Both the position numbers and the translations under genes were made by a program. A stretch of 20,818 bases of DNA from a virus: the IMG/VR virus record IMGVR_UViG_3300042900_000713, positions 103,886 through 124,703 of that record, one strand, 5' to 3'. The notes beneath the pieces were generated by a model that worked only from the letters and a program-made list of their open reading frames with translations, was not told the origin of the DNA and ran no database searches. The first letter of the stretch is position 1. Every line of letters begins with the position of its first letter. This document shows positions 12,999-20,818 of the stretch, piece after piece.

Positions 12999-15458
12999 TT
13001 AGAAAACTCCCCCTCCAAGTCTTATTTTTCTTTCTGATAGAGAACTTCCAACATTAACAAGTGCTGAATTAGTTTGACTACCATTTATTGTGGCAAATGC
13101 TTGAACGGCGTATGGTTTATCTAATAAAACAGTAATATTTTTCATCCAGCATCCCTCAGAAGAAGTGGCTGAATCTACATGAACACCTATATTTATATAA
13201 CGAGAAAATGCCACTGGAGCAATTGTCAATTCTTTTGTTTCATAAGCACTTGTTGCAGCAGCACTAAACCGAACTGCTTCATTGCCACCAGCCATCCAAG
13301 TGCTGTTTTGACCACCAGAATTTGCTAACTGATTTGGTCCAACTCCAGATATTACATTTCTTTGTTCAAATATTGGATAAGTTCCAGAAAATCCTGGCGC
13401 CAATTTGATTTGTGCTTTTGCTCTTACAGTAACTCCTGCTGGAACAAAAACTGATTCAAACCAACCACTTCCATAATCAGAACCATCTGCAATCCAATAA
13501 ACTCTCCAAGCATCTTCGGCAGAATCCCAAAATCTTACAGAAAGATAAGTTTGTTGATAGATAGCATCATATTCCATATTATGTTCAATAACACTTCCAG
13601 ATGCACCATTATGTCCTCTATCAATATGCCCACCATGAAAACTTCCTCTAACCTGCAGATTATTGGCAGCAGGAGAATAACCACTAACAAACTCAAATAT
13701 AGAATATATTAGAGTGTTATTATTGTATGGATCCATTTCCATACCTCGTCTGTTTCCCGTATGTTTATGTTTATAGTATCCTCTATAAAAACCACTAACA
13801 AAATTAAGGTAGTCGGTTCCATTAGAAATGTAGTGATGAATCCCAACATTACCATCATAGAAGTGAAATCTACCTGCCCTAGTTGAACGAGAAATATAAA
13901 CATAACCAACTTCTGCCCATTCACTTGATCCCTCCAATCTACATCCCCATGCTTCACTAGCAACTCCTATACTATTATAAAGACATAGACCCTCACGATA
14001 CCATAAAGCATATGAAACGTTGAATCTACCTTGAACATGGCAACATCTTATCTGATCATATCTACCATAAATCCAAAATCCCCCCAAATCTCTAGTAGAG
14101 TTTGAACCTGTCATTACAATTCCTTCTAACCAACTATTCTGACTGTGTGCTGGAATAGTATTTGTTAAAGTAACAGGCAAACTCACATTAGATTTCCAAG
14201 TACCGGGTCCAAGATATAATCCCCCTTCTGCTTGCCCTTGACTGCTGCCCGCATACTTCAAATATACATCTTTAAAAATTATTGCTCTGGAGTAATTGGT
14301 GCCACCTGCTTCAATATACACTCCATAATAGTCTGTGTTTGGAGTAACTGGTTCAATAACTACATCTCGTGTTAAACGATTGACTAATGCACCAGAAACT
14401 ACATTATAACCAACGGCAGCAGTAAGTGTAATAATACTTCCAGAAACAGATGAAATTGTGTGTTTATATCTTGGTCCGGGTGTTTCATTTCCATACGCAC
14501 TTTGGGCATAGTCAGTTGATCCTCCTGCCTCACTTCTGGCTTCAATCCAAATATCATCATTTGCAACAAACATATTGGCATTTGCTACAGTAATTGTTGT
14601 TGATGCTGCAAGAGAAGAAACAGTAGTAACAGTAGCACACTTTCTCACTTTGTTATTAATAGTGTGAATCTTATCGGAACCAGTTTCATAAACAGTTAAT
14701 CCCGTAACAGTACCAGTAACAGAACCTGATAGTGTCAGTGTGTGGTTGAGATAATTAATTGCACTAATAGTATGAATATTACGATTTGCACCAGTACCAA
14801 AGATAATTATTTGACCAACACGGAATACTTTTGAATTAACAACAACTAAACTTGTTCCAGAAGCAGAAACAACTGTAGATTCTGGTCCAACAAACTGTCT
14901 AAAATAAACTGTATTAGAATCAATATCGTGAATCCAAAACCCCTCATCTCTTAATGTAGATGCTCCTGCATTTGATGCTTGAGTGGTTGTATTATCAAAT
15001 ATAGCAAACCATTCTCCCACTGCAAAATTTGTAGCAGAAGTAAAAGCAAAACTTGTTGCTCGTTCATTTGCACCAGATGAAAGAGTGGTGGTTGGCATAC
15101 CATCACTACCTTCCATAATAACGCTTGCGCCAGTTTCTCCTTGTCCATAAAGGATATGAGAAGCAGCAGCAGTTCCTCTAAATTGTAACTTATGTCCTGC
15201 TCTTGCGTGATAAGTTCCATTAGTTCTTATTCTTAATCTTCCATTCATTCTCAAGGTGGTTCCTGCACCAACTTGAGTTTGTAAAGTTCCATAGACATCA
15301 CTATCATCAAAACCGTTTGTGACTGGTGTTGAGACATTATAAGTGACTGTATGTCCAGTTGCAATTACAAAACTATCAGCATCAACAGGTGCTACTCCAC
15401 CAACCCAAGTTGCTCCTGCTGAAAAATTACCAGTTGTAGTAGATGTAATAACTGCCAT
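12999..15458 (-). CDS. G8-like / right-handed beta-helix virion protein
   Basis: The 819-residue protein starts with a region that resembles a G8 domain: GATWVGGVAPVDADS (15-29), IATGHTVTYN (32-41) and VYGTLQ (55-60), the W-x-P-G pattern and hydrophobic strands usual for that fold. After this come many short beta-strands with Gly, Asn and Ser turns, as in right-handed beta-helices used by phage tail spikes and lyases. The segment near 490-640 has several Cys, Tyr, His and Trp residues (for example IRCCHVQGRF, GYYKHKHTGNRRGMEMDP) and could hold a binding or active site; I cannot identify catalytic residues. There is no signal peptide. The ATG overlaps the stop of the 52-residue gene as TAATG, and there is no good Shine-Dalgarno sequence, so translation is probably by re-initiation. 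The likely role is a receptor-binding or polysaccharide-degrading tail protein. Confidence 0.6.
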   Translation of the reverse strand: MAVITSTTTGNFSAGATWVGGVAPVDADSFVIATGHTVTYNVSTPVTNGFDDSDVYGTLQTQVGAGTTLRMNGRLRIRTNGTYHARAGHKLQFRGTAAASHILYGQGETGASVIMEGSDGMPTTTLSSGANERATSFAFTSATNFAVGEWFAIFDNTTTQASNAGASTLRDEGFWIHDIDSNTVYFRQFVGPESTVVSASGTSLVVVNSKVFRVGQIIIFGTGANRNIHTISAINYLNHTLTLSGSVTGTVTGLTVYETGSDKIHTINNKVRKCATVTTVSSLAASTTITVANANMFVANDDIWIEARSEAGGSTDYAQSAYGNETPGPRYKHTISSVSGSIITLTAAVGYNVVSGALVNRLTRDVVIEPVTPNTDYYGVYIEAGGTNYSRAIIFKDVYLKYAGSSQGQAEGGLYLGPGTWKSNVSLPVTLTNTIPAHSQNSWLEGIVMTGSNSTRDLGGFWIYGRYDQIRCCHVQGRFNVSYALWYREGLCLYNSIGVASEAWGCRLEGSSEWAEVGYVYISRSTRAGRFHFYDGNVGIHHYISNGTDYLNFVSGFYRGYYKHKHTGNRRGMEMDPYNNNTLIYSIFEFVSGYSPAANNLQVRGSFHGGHIDRGHNGASGSVIEHNMEYDAIYQQTYLSVRFWDSAEDAWRVYWIADGSDYGSGWFESVFVPAGVTVRAKAQIKLAPGFSGTYPIFEQRNVISGVGPNQLANSGGQNSTWMAGGNEAVRFSAAATSAYETKELTIAPVAFSRYINIGVHVDSATSSEGCWMKNITVLLDKPYAVQAFATINGSQTNSALVNVGSSLSERKIRLGGGVF
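13007..13016 (-). promoter_or_regulatory. Shine-Dalgarno site of the S74 fibre gene
   Basis: GGAGGGGGAG on the minus strand ends nine bases before the ATG at 12997 and overlaps the last codons (GGGVF) of the upstream gene. It decides the start. Confidence 0.65.
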
Positions 15459-15616
15459 TATGGTGTTGTGCTAAGGTATGGATAATTAACTTCTGGTTCT
15501 GGAATACTGATTTCAAGTTCAATCATATTCTCATCTTCTCTTATGTAGTTTATTACACAAGGTTCATCCGCAGTTGCTTCAAGTGTATTCTTATTAATTG
15601 TTATTTTGGTAATCAT
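15458..15616 (-). CDS. Small 52-residue hypothetical protein in the fibre operon
   Basis: This short gene lies between the giant fibre and the G8-like protein. It starts with ATG at 15616-15614, sharing a base with the fibre stop (TAATG), and ends with TAA at 15460-15458, sharing a base with the next ATG (also TAATG). GAGG lies ten bases upstream. The protein begins [10 protein letters not shown], is acidic, and ends in a proline-containing tail EPEVNYPYLSTTP. It has no membrane segment or motif that I know. The two exact stop-start overlaps and the complete lack of space around it are strong evidence that it is real. It could be a small tail chaperone or fibre-associated peptide, but nothing in the sequence establishes that. 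Confidence 0.7.
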   Translation of the reverse strand: MITKITINKNTLEATADEPCVINYIREDENMIELEISIPEPEVNYPYLSTTP

Positions 15617-18600
15617 TAGAATTCAACCTCTAGTTTTGCTACATCCTTTCTTTCTGCAAATATTGTGTAGTAATAATTCAGTTCACCCTCTTCTTTAGAG
15701 AATATTTCCACAGTATTATTTATTACTCTATTTACTCTTGGTGTTGCACTCTCACCGATTGGAGTGAGATTGACTGTAATTGTTTCTGCATCAACTAATC
15801 CAGTCCAATAATCTGGAAGTTCTATAATAGAACTTTGAGTTCTTCCTCTCACGTAAACACCAAGTTCCGGTCCTTCTAACGAACCATACTGAAGTTTCTT
15901 ACCTTCTTTTGTTGGGTGGTCGATAATGAAGGACTTTGTGGTTGCACCGAAGGAACCGACAACGTGAAGTTTGTATTGAGGATTTGTGGTTCCTATGCCG
16001 ACATTACCTGTTGTTCCTTTAACTAGAATTCCAAGTGATTGATCAGTAAATCCATTTGCTGGTTGAATTCTTATATCACCAATATCATTTCTAATTGTTA
16101 CATTATTTGCCCCACCATCTGTCGTTCTTCCAGAAGAATTAAGGAAAAAGTAAACGCCACCGCCACTTGAAACAAGTTTTAATCCAACATAAGATGCTGC
16201 ACCACTATTTGGATTATTAAATTCACTGAAATGAGAAGCGTTCTGATTTTTAAAAACTACAAGACTGTCACCTGGATTTGTTATTCCAACTCCAAGATTA
16301 CCAGAAACATAAGCACCACCAGTGACTTGAAGTCTTTGTGATGCGGTTCCTGTTGATGTTGCTGCTCCTACAAAAACATTAGCAGAACTTAAAGTATTAG
16401 TAGAAGCATTAAAGGCAAATGCTTGTGCAGTACTTCTTGCCTTTGCTGTTTGATTACTTCCAGTTCCAGCAACCATAACAGGATAAAGTGTTGTGGTTGA
16501 AGTATCATCAGTAGCATTAATAGTTGTGGATGGTCCCCCAGCACCCTGGACTCCTTGAGCACCTTGAACTCCTTGAGCACCTTGAACTCCTTGAGCACCT
16601 TGAACTCCTTGAGCACCCTGGACTCCTTGAGCACCTTGAGCACCTACATTACCAGTTCTTGAAAATTCTACTACTAATGTAGTTCCATTTGTTGGTAAAG
16701 AACCCGAAATGTGTGTTACTGGAATCTTAAAATAACCAGCAGCAGCAGTAACAGCACCAGTAACATTCCATACATTAACAATTGTTCCTACTGAAGATGC
16801 TGAAGTTATGTAAATATAACCTTTTTGAGCATTTGTAGAATCATCCCAAGTATCATACCAAGTGGTTTGAACATTTGAGTTTGAATCATTATTATCAATA
16901 AAAATTTGAGATACACTTCCTATAGTGGCATTATTATAAGCAATAACACCATTACCTGGATCTGCATCTGTAGTAGTGGTATTAAATGTATAAGGTACTC
17001 CACCTCTATTTCCTACAACTCCTTGAGCACCCTGGACTCCTTGAGCACCCTGGACTCCTTGAGCACCTTGAACACCTTGGGCACCCTGGAATCCTTGAGC
17101 ACCTTGAACACCTTGAGCACCTTGTGCTCCTTGACGACCTTGTGCACCTTGAGCACCTACATCACCTTGTCTTCCTTGAGCACCCTGGAATCCTTGAGCA
17201 CCCTGGAATCCTTGAGCACCCTGGACTCCTTGAGCACCTTGGACTCCTTGAGCACCTTGGAATCCTTGAGCACCCTGGACACCTTGAGAACCTGTTGCAC
17301 CTTGGATTCCTTGAGCACCCTGAACTCCTTGAGCACCTTGTGCACCTTGAGCACCTTGAGCACCTGTAGCACCCTGGATTCCTTGTGCTCCCTGAACTCC
17401 TTGAGCACCTTGAGCACCTTGAACACCTTGAGCACCTTGAGGACCTTGTAGTGCTGCTGTTGCTATTGATTCCCACTTAACACCAGAACCAGTAGAAAGT
17501 AATACAGAACTTGCAGTACCTACTTGATTATTAGAATCATAAAGACCAGCACGAAGTCTTATATCTCCATTTACATCAAGTTGTCTTGTTGCATTTGTGG
17601 TTCCAATACCAACAGAACCGGAAACATAAGCGCCGCCAGATACTTGTAAATTTTGTGAAGAAGTTCCTGTTGTTATTGAAGTTCCAACAACAACAACACC
17701 TTTACTCGGACTTAAAAAAGTATTACCATCATTTAAATTAATTATTATAGAATTATGTTCTATAGTAGTTCCTATAGACCTACCCTTTACTACAAATGAA
17801 TTGCCATCACCAAATCCACCGGGTCTAGTATCTAATCTAAAAATACCTCCAACTCGCCCGGTTTCAATACCTATTATTTGTGATACATTAATTCCATAAG
17901 ATAAAATTTCACCATTTACTTCTGTAAATAAAGCAGACGTAATTGTCCCAAGTCCACTAAAAATAATGCCACCATCTGTTGATGGAGTTCCTTCAGTAAT
18001 ATCTCCTATTTTTATATCACAGTCAGTATCTAAGATATGAAGTCTTGATGTTGGATTTGTGGTTCCAATGCCAACTCTTTGATTTACCGCATCATATACA
18101 AAGTTAGTTGCGCCGGCAGATACATTATTATTGTTAAAAATAACTTGAGAGTTGGAACCTGCTATTGGTCCTATGAGACCTTGAGCACCCTGGATTCCTT
18201 GTGCTCCCTGAACTCCTTGAGCACCCTGAGCACCTTGAACACCCTGGACACCTTGAGCACCTTGAGCACCCTGCACACCCTGGAATCCTTGTGCACCCTG
18301 AACACCCTGGAAACCCTGAGTACCTACTGCACCTTGAACTCCTTGTGCACCTTGAGCACCAACAGCACCTTGAATACCTTGAGCACCCTGAATGCCTTGA
18401 GCACCTTGTACACCTTGAGAACCTGTTGCACCTTGTGCTCCCTGGACTCCTTGAGCACCCTGGAATCCTTGAGCACCTTGAGCACCTTGGACTCCTTGAA
18501 CTCCTTGAGCACCTTGAACTCCTTGTGCTCCCTGGACTCCTTGAGCACCCTGGAATCCTTGTGCACCTTGGACTCCTTGAGCACCTTGGGCACCTTGACG

Positions 18601-20818
18601 ACCTTGGGCACCTTGAGGACCTTGCAATGCTATTTGTTGAATATTTGCCCAAGAAACACCAGCACCAGTAGAAATAAGAACTGAAGACGCAGTACCTACA
18701 TTATTATAAATGTCCCTTAATGTAGAATTCAATTCAATAGGACTCTCAAAAACAAAGTTTCCAGAACCATCAATTTGTGCTCTTACTGCCGCATTAGTAA
18801 CATCAACAAAACGAAGATTTGGTGTTGAAGTATTACCATAAACATCGAGATACCAAGCAGTTGCATTATCAGTTGCTCTACCAAAACTTAACTGACCACC
18901 TTCATTAGATGCATCAACTCTACCTGCCTTGATTTCTCCACCAACAACATCAAGTTTAATTCCTGCTGCTGGATTTGCTGTTCCTATACCAACACTCTGA
19001 TTTACTGCATCATATACAAAGTTAGTGGCACCTGCAGAAACATTATTGTTGTTAAAGATGATTTGTTTATTAGTACCAGCAATTGGTCCCGTTAAACCTT
19101 GAGCACCTTGAGCACCCTGGACTCCTTGAGCACCCTGGAATCCTTGAGCACCTTGAGCACCCTGGACTCCTTGAGCACCCTGGACTCCTTGAGCACCTTG
19201 AGCACCTTGAGCACCTTGAGCACCTTGAGCACCCTGAACACCTTGAACACCTTGGGCACCCTGGAATCCTTGAGCACCTTGAACACCTTGAGCACCTTGT
19301 GCTCCTTGACGACCTTGTGCACCTTGAGCACCTACATCACCTTGTCTTCCTTGAGCACCCTGGAATCCTTGAGCACCCTGGACTCCTTGAGCACCTTGGA
19401 CTCCTTGAGCACCTTGAGCACCCTGGACTCCTTGAGCACCTTGAGCACCCTGGACTCCTTGAGCACCTTGAACTCCTTGAGCACCTTGAACTCCTTGAGC
19501 ACCTTGAACTCCTTGAGCACCTTGAACTCCTTGAGCACCTTGAGCACCTTGACGACCTTGTGCACCTTGAACTCCTTGAACACCCTGAAGTGCGGCATTC
19601 TGTATTGTTGCCTTTCCTACAACAGTTCCACTTACATCATAAAGTGCAATAAAGTCACCACTTTGAGGGTCTGTAACGGTAGGTAATCCATTAATATCAA
19701 GACTTGTGGCAGTTCCAATAAATCTAGAAGCCGTGATTTGAGTATCAGTAACGTGAACTCCACCAACTGCCAAACGAACTCCATTTGGTACTTGAGTGCT
19801 TCCAATACCAACACCATAGTTGAATAGCCAGGCATCAGTAGTACCGGCACCTAAAGTACCACCTTTAATCCACATAATTTGCTTATATGTGGAAGAAATA
19901 CTATCAATACCAACAATATTAATATTAATTAATGGAGTGCCTTCGGTAGAAGCAATTGCAATACCACCGTGATTTGCCGTAGTATCAGTAGAAACATCCT
20001 GACCAAAGGCATTTGTTGTAAATCCTAATATAATATCTTTATCTTTAACAACTAGTTCATTAACAGAAATAAATGCCGTAGTACCACCAACAGTTATATT
20101 TCCAGTAACATTTAGATTTGAATTAATATTGGTAGCACCATTAACAGTGAGACCAGTAAATGTAGGAATATCAGTTAGTGTGATTGTCGCACCAACTCCA
20201 GATGCCGTTGCAGTTAGATTTCCACTTACAAAGTTGATTGAAGAAACTGAATTTGCACCACCTACAACAGAACCTTCTTCACGAATTGTAATACCAGTAA
20301 TTGCACCAGCAGAAGCAGCAGCAACCCAAGTAGGAGCAGCACCAACTCCATTTGATTGAAGAACAAATCCAGATGTACCGTTTGCTAAGAATACAGTACT
20401 ATCAGATGCAGATTGATAAGGTATATTACCAACAACACCACCTTTTAGATTAGTTGCTATACCAGCATTAGAAACATAATCAGCAATTGTGATAGTTGCC
20501 CCAGCACCAGATGCCGTTGCAGTTACATTTGGTCCTACAAAGTTAACAGAATTAACACTATCTGTAGTTCCTACAACAGAACCTTCTTCACGAATTGTAA
20601 TACCAGTAATTGCACCAGCAGAAGCAGCAGCAACCCAATCTACTCCAGAACCAGTTGATGCAAGAACTTGTCCGGGTGCTCCAGATTCATTATCCTTGTC
20701 AAAGAGAGAACCACGAAGTCTAATACCACCATTTACATCTAAGTTTGTTGTTGCATTTGTGGTTCCAATACCAACCTTACCAGTAACCTCTAATACTGTT
20801 TGATTTTCAGTATAAGAA
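15616..20818 (-). CDS. Giant collagen-like modular tail fibre, 5' end beyond window
   Basis: The frame is open from the stop at 15616 to the right edge, giving at least 1733 residues and no start. The first ATG inside (19875) is internal: upstream codons are open and encode typical fibre modules. In visible numbering, residues 1-400 contain VGIGTTNAT, two copies of [16 protein letters not shown] and [12 protein letters not shown]. Collagen-like arms lie at about 408-579, 731-882, 1121-1268 and 1391-1426, separated by beta modules with GIG-TNP and [11 protein letters not shown]. The last about 105 residues ([31 protein letters not shown], ending LEVEF) are a conserved C-terminal domain seen in other phage fibres, different from S74. 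This is probably a long trimeric fibre that reaches for the host, assembled with the neighbouring fibre proteins. Confidence 0.85.
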   Translation of the reverse strand, partial: SYTENQTVLEVTGKVGIGTTNATTNLDVNGGIRLRGSLFDKDNESGAPGQVLASTGSGVDWVAAASAGAITGITIREEGSVVGTTDSVNSVNFVGPNVTATASGAGATITIADYVSNAGIATNLKGGVVGNIPYQSASDSTVFLANGTSGFVLQSNGVGAAPTWVAAASAGAITGITIREEGSVVGGANSVSSINFVSGNLTATASGVGATITLTDIPTFTGLTVNGATNINSNLNVTGNITVGGTTAFISVNELVVKDKDIILGFTTNAFGQDVSTDTTANHGGIAIASTEGTPLININIVGIDSISSTYKQIMWIKGGTLGAGTTDAWLFNYGVGIGSTQVPNGVRLAVGGVHVTDTQITASRFIGTATSLDINGLPTVTDPQSGDFIALYDVSGTVVGKATIQNAALQGVQGVQGAQGRQGAQGAQGVQGAQGVQGAQGVQGAQGVQGAQGVQGAQGAQGVQGAQGAQGVQGAQGVQGAQGFQGAQGRQGDVGAQGAQGRQGAQGAQGVQGAQGFQGAQGVQGVQGAQGAQGAQGAQGAQGVQGAQGVQGAQGAQGFQGAQGVQGAQGAQGLTGPIAGTNKQIIFNNNNVSAGATNFVYDAVNQSVGIGTANPAAGIKLDVVGGEIKAGRVDASNEGGQLSFGRATDNATAWYLDVYGNTSTPNLRFVDVTNAAVRAQIDGSGNFVFESPIELNSTLRDIYNNVGTASSVLISTGAGVSWANIQQIALQGPQGAQGRQGAQGAQGVQGAQGFQGAQGVQGAQGVQGAQGVQGVQGAQGAQGFQGAQGVQGAQGATGSQGVQGAQGIQGAQGIQGAVGAQGAQGVQGAVGTQGFQGVQGAQGFQGVQGAQGAQGVQGVQGAQGAQGVQGAQGIQGAQGLIGPIAGSNSQVIFNNNNVSAGATNFVYDAVNQRVGIGTTNPTSRLHILDTDCDIKIGDITEGTPSTDGGIIFSGLGTITSALFTEVNGEILSYGINVSQIIGIETGRVGGIFRLDTRPGGFGDGNSFVVKGRSIGTTIEHNSIIINLNDGNTFLSPSKGVVVVGTSITTGTSSQNLQVSGGAYVSGSVGIGTTNATRQLDVNGDIRLRAGLYDSNNQVGTASSVLLSTGSGVKWESIATAALQGPQGAQGVQGAQGAQGVQGAQGIQGATGAQGAQGAQGAQGVQGAQGIQGATGSQGVQGAQGFQGAQGVQGAQGVQGAQGFQGAQGFQGAQGRQGDVGAQGAQGRQGAQGAQGVQGAQGFQGAQGVQGAQGVQGAQGVQGAQGVVGNRGGVPYTFNTTTTDADPGNGVIAYNNATIGSVSQIFIDNNDSNSNVQTTWYDTWDDSTNAQKGYIYITSASSVGTIVNVWNVTGAVTAAAGYFKIPVTHISGSLPTNGTTLVVEFSRTGNVGAQGAQGVQGAQGVQGAQGVQGAQGVQGAQGVQGAGGPSTTINATDDTSTTTLYPVMVAGTGSNQTAKARSTAQAFAFNASTNTLSSANVFVGAATSTGTASQRLQVTGGAYVSGNLGVGITNPGDSLVVFKNQNASHFSEFNNPNSGAASYVGLKLVSSGGGVYFFLNSSGRTTDGGANNVTIRNDIGDIRIQPANGFTDQSLGILVKGTTGNVGIGTTNPQYKLHVVGSFGATTKSFIIDHPTKEGKKLQYGSLEGPELGVYVRGRTQSSIIELPDYWTGLVDAETITVNLTPIGESATPRVNRVINNTVEIFSKEEGELNYYYTIFAERKDVAKLEVEF
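16541..16648 (-). repeat. Collagen-like array D of the giant fibre
   Basis: About 12 Gly-X-Gln triplets, the shortest of the four arms. It lies between an Ig-like or beta module and a final VGIGTTNP shaft. Confidence 0.85.
17015..17456 (-). repeat. Collagen-like array C of the giant fibre
   Basis: About 49 triplets, mostly GAQ, GVQ, GFQ, with interruptions such as GATGSQ and GRQGDVG. It contains one copy of a 144-bp exact repeat (17064-17207). Confidence 0.9.
18171..18628 (-). repeat. Collagen-like array B of the giant fibre
   Basis: About 51 triplets with more Ile and Phe at the second position than the other arms (GIQGAQG, GFQGVQG). It ends in GLIGPIAG, nearly the same as the end of array A. 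Confidence 0.9.
19081..19595 (-). repeat. Collagen-like array A of the giant fibre
   Basis: About 57 triplets, the longest arm, ending GLTGPIAG. It carries the second copy of the 144-bp exact repeat (19239-19382). Confidence 0.9.
20261..20329 (-). repeat. 69-bp exact direct repeat in the giant fibre, copy 1
   Basis: Identical to 20570-20638. It encodes [19 protein letters not shown] plus a few residues, so the N-terminal fibre region contains a duplicated module of about 103 residues. Confidence 0.85.
20570..20638 (-). repeat. 69-bp exact direct repeat in the giant fibre, copy 2
   Basis: Second copy of the repeat at 20261-20329, offset by 309 bases, which is 103 codons and keeps the frame. 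Confidence 0.85.

Noticed and set aside
12998-13018. TTG at 13018 as the start of the S74 fibre gene
   Set aside because: The ATG at 12997 has a strong GGAGGGGGAG upstream and gives the MP start seen in the other structural genes.
13186-13200. TATAAATA-like late promoter box on the minus strand near 13190, and another near 133
   Set aside because: Both lie deep inside coding sequence (Tyr-Ile-Asn-Ile and Tyr-Lys-Tyr codons) with no gene start at a useful distance.
12437-19686. Long open frames on the plus strand and in other minus frames across the collagen arms, with Leu-Glu-His, Ser-Thr-Leu or Arg-Ser-rich products
   Set aside because: They are read-through products of 9-base repeats, which stay open in every frame; they have no ribosome-binding sites and copy the boundaries of the Gly-X-Gln arrays.
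19875-19875. ATG at 19875 as the start of the giant fibre gene
   Set aside because: The same frame has no stop from there to the right edge, and the upstream codons encode typical fibre modules such as [12 protein letters not shown]. The true start lies outside the window.
20129-20803. Plus-strand frames near the right edge with repeated Val-Ala-Pro and Glu-Pro-Ser-Ser-Arg segments
   Set aside because: They are antisense to the duplicated [10 protein letters not shown] module of the giant fibre, and the repetition comes from the 69-bp direct repeat.

Overview
The window looks like a piece of a large, AT-rich, T4-like marine tailed-phage genome with cyanophage-style or SAR11-phage-style tail genes. 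This rests on very low-GC codon use, tightly packed ATGA, TAATG and TAAATG junctions, one transcribed strand (everything is on the minus strand), giant fibres with G-X-Q collagen-like arms and VGIGTTNP-type modules, an S74 auto-chaperone fibre, and phage-borne sugar- and sulfate-transfer genes. No host marker is present, so the host (Prochlorococcus/Synechococcus or SAR11) is inferred.

The layout follows transcription, from right to left. (1) 20818-15458: a giant tail-fibre gene that is still open at the right edge (at least 1733 residues visible, start outside the window), with four collagen-like arms and a conserved C-terminal domain, followed by a 52-residue gene linked on both sides by TAATG. 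(2) 15458-11504: an 819-residue G8-like/beta-helix protein and a 497-residue collagen-like fibre ending in an S74 intramolecular chaperone. (3) 11503-8430: two seven-bladed RCC1-repeat proteins with a DUF4376-like tail protein between them. (4) 8404-5256: a TPR plus GT9-like glycosyltransferase, two further putative glycosyltransferases and a YkgJ-like cysteine-cluster protein. (5) 5245-4073: a third RCC1 protein. (6) 4059-1: a sulfotransferase, a GT-A-like glycosyltransferase, a three-domain methyltransferase-GT2-methyltransferase fusion, and an exostosin-like glycosyltransferase cut by the left edge.

The genes appear to combine two functions. One half builds adsorption structures: trimeric collagen-like fibres, a beta-helix spike and RCC1 propellers. 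The other half encodes enzymes that could assemble, methylate and sulfate a glycan. The third RCC1 gene lies inside the enzyme cluster, and genes within each block are translationally coupled. A working hypothesis is that the phage decorates its own fibres, or alters a host surface glycan. The sequence does not prove either.

Three results stand out. The RCC1 blades share a nearly fixed scaffold, with differences concentrated in a few loop codons at their first two bases. The methyltransferase-GT2 fusion keeps a strong internal ribosome-binding site exactly at the domain junction. A 144-bp exact repeat in the giant fibre gene is spaced so that recombination between copies would remove 725 codons in frame. 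No tRNA, CRISPR array, transposase, integrase, reverse transcriptase or convincing terminator was seen. No gap between genes is longer than about 25 bases.
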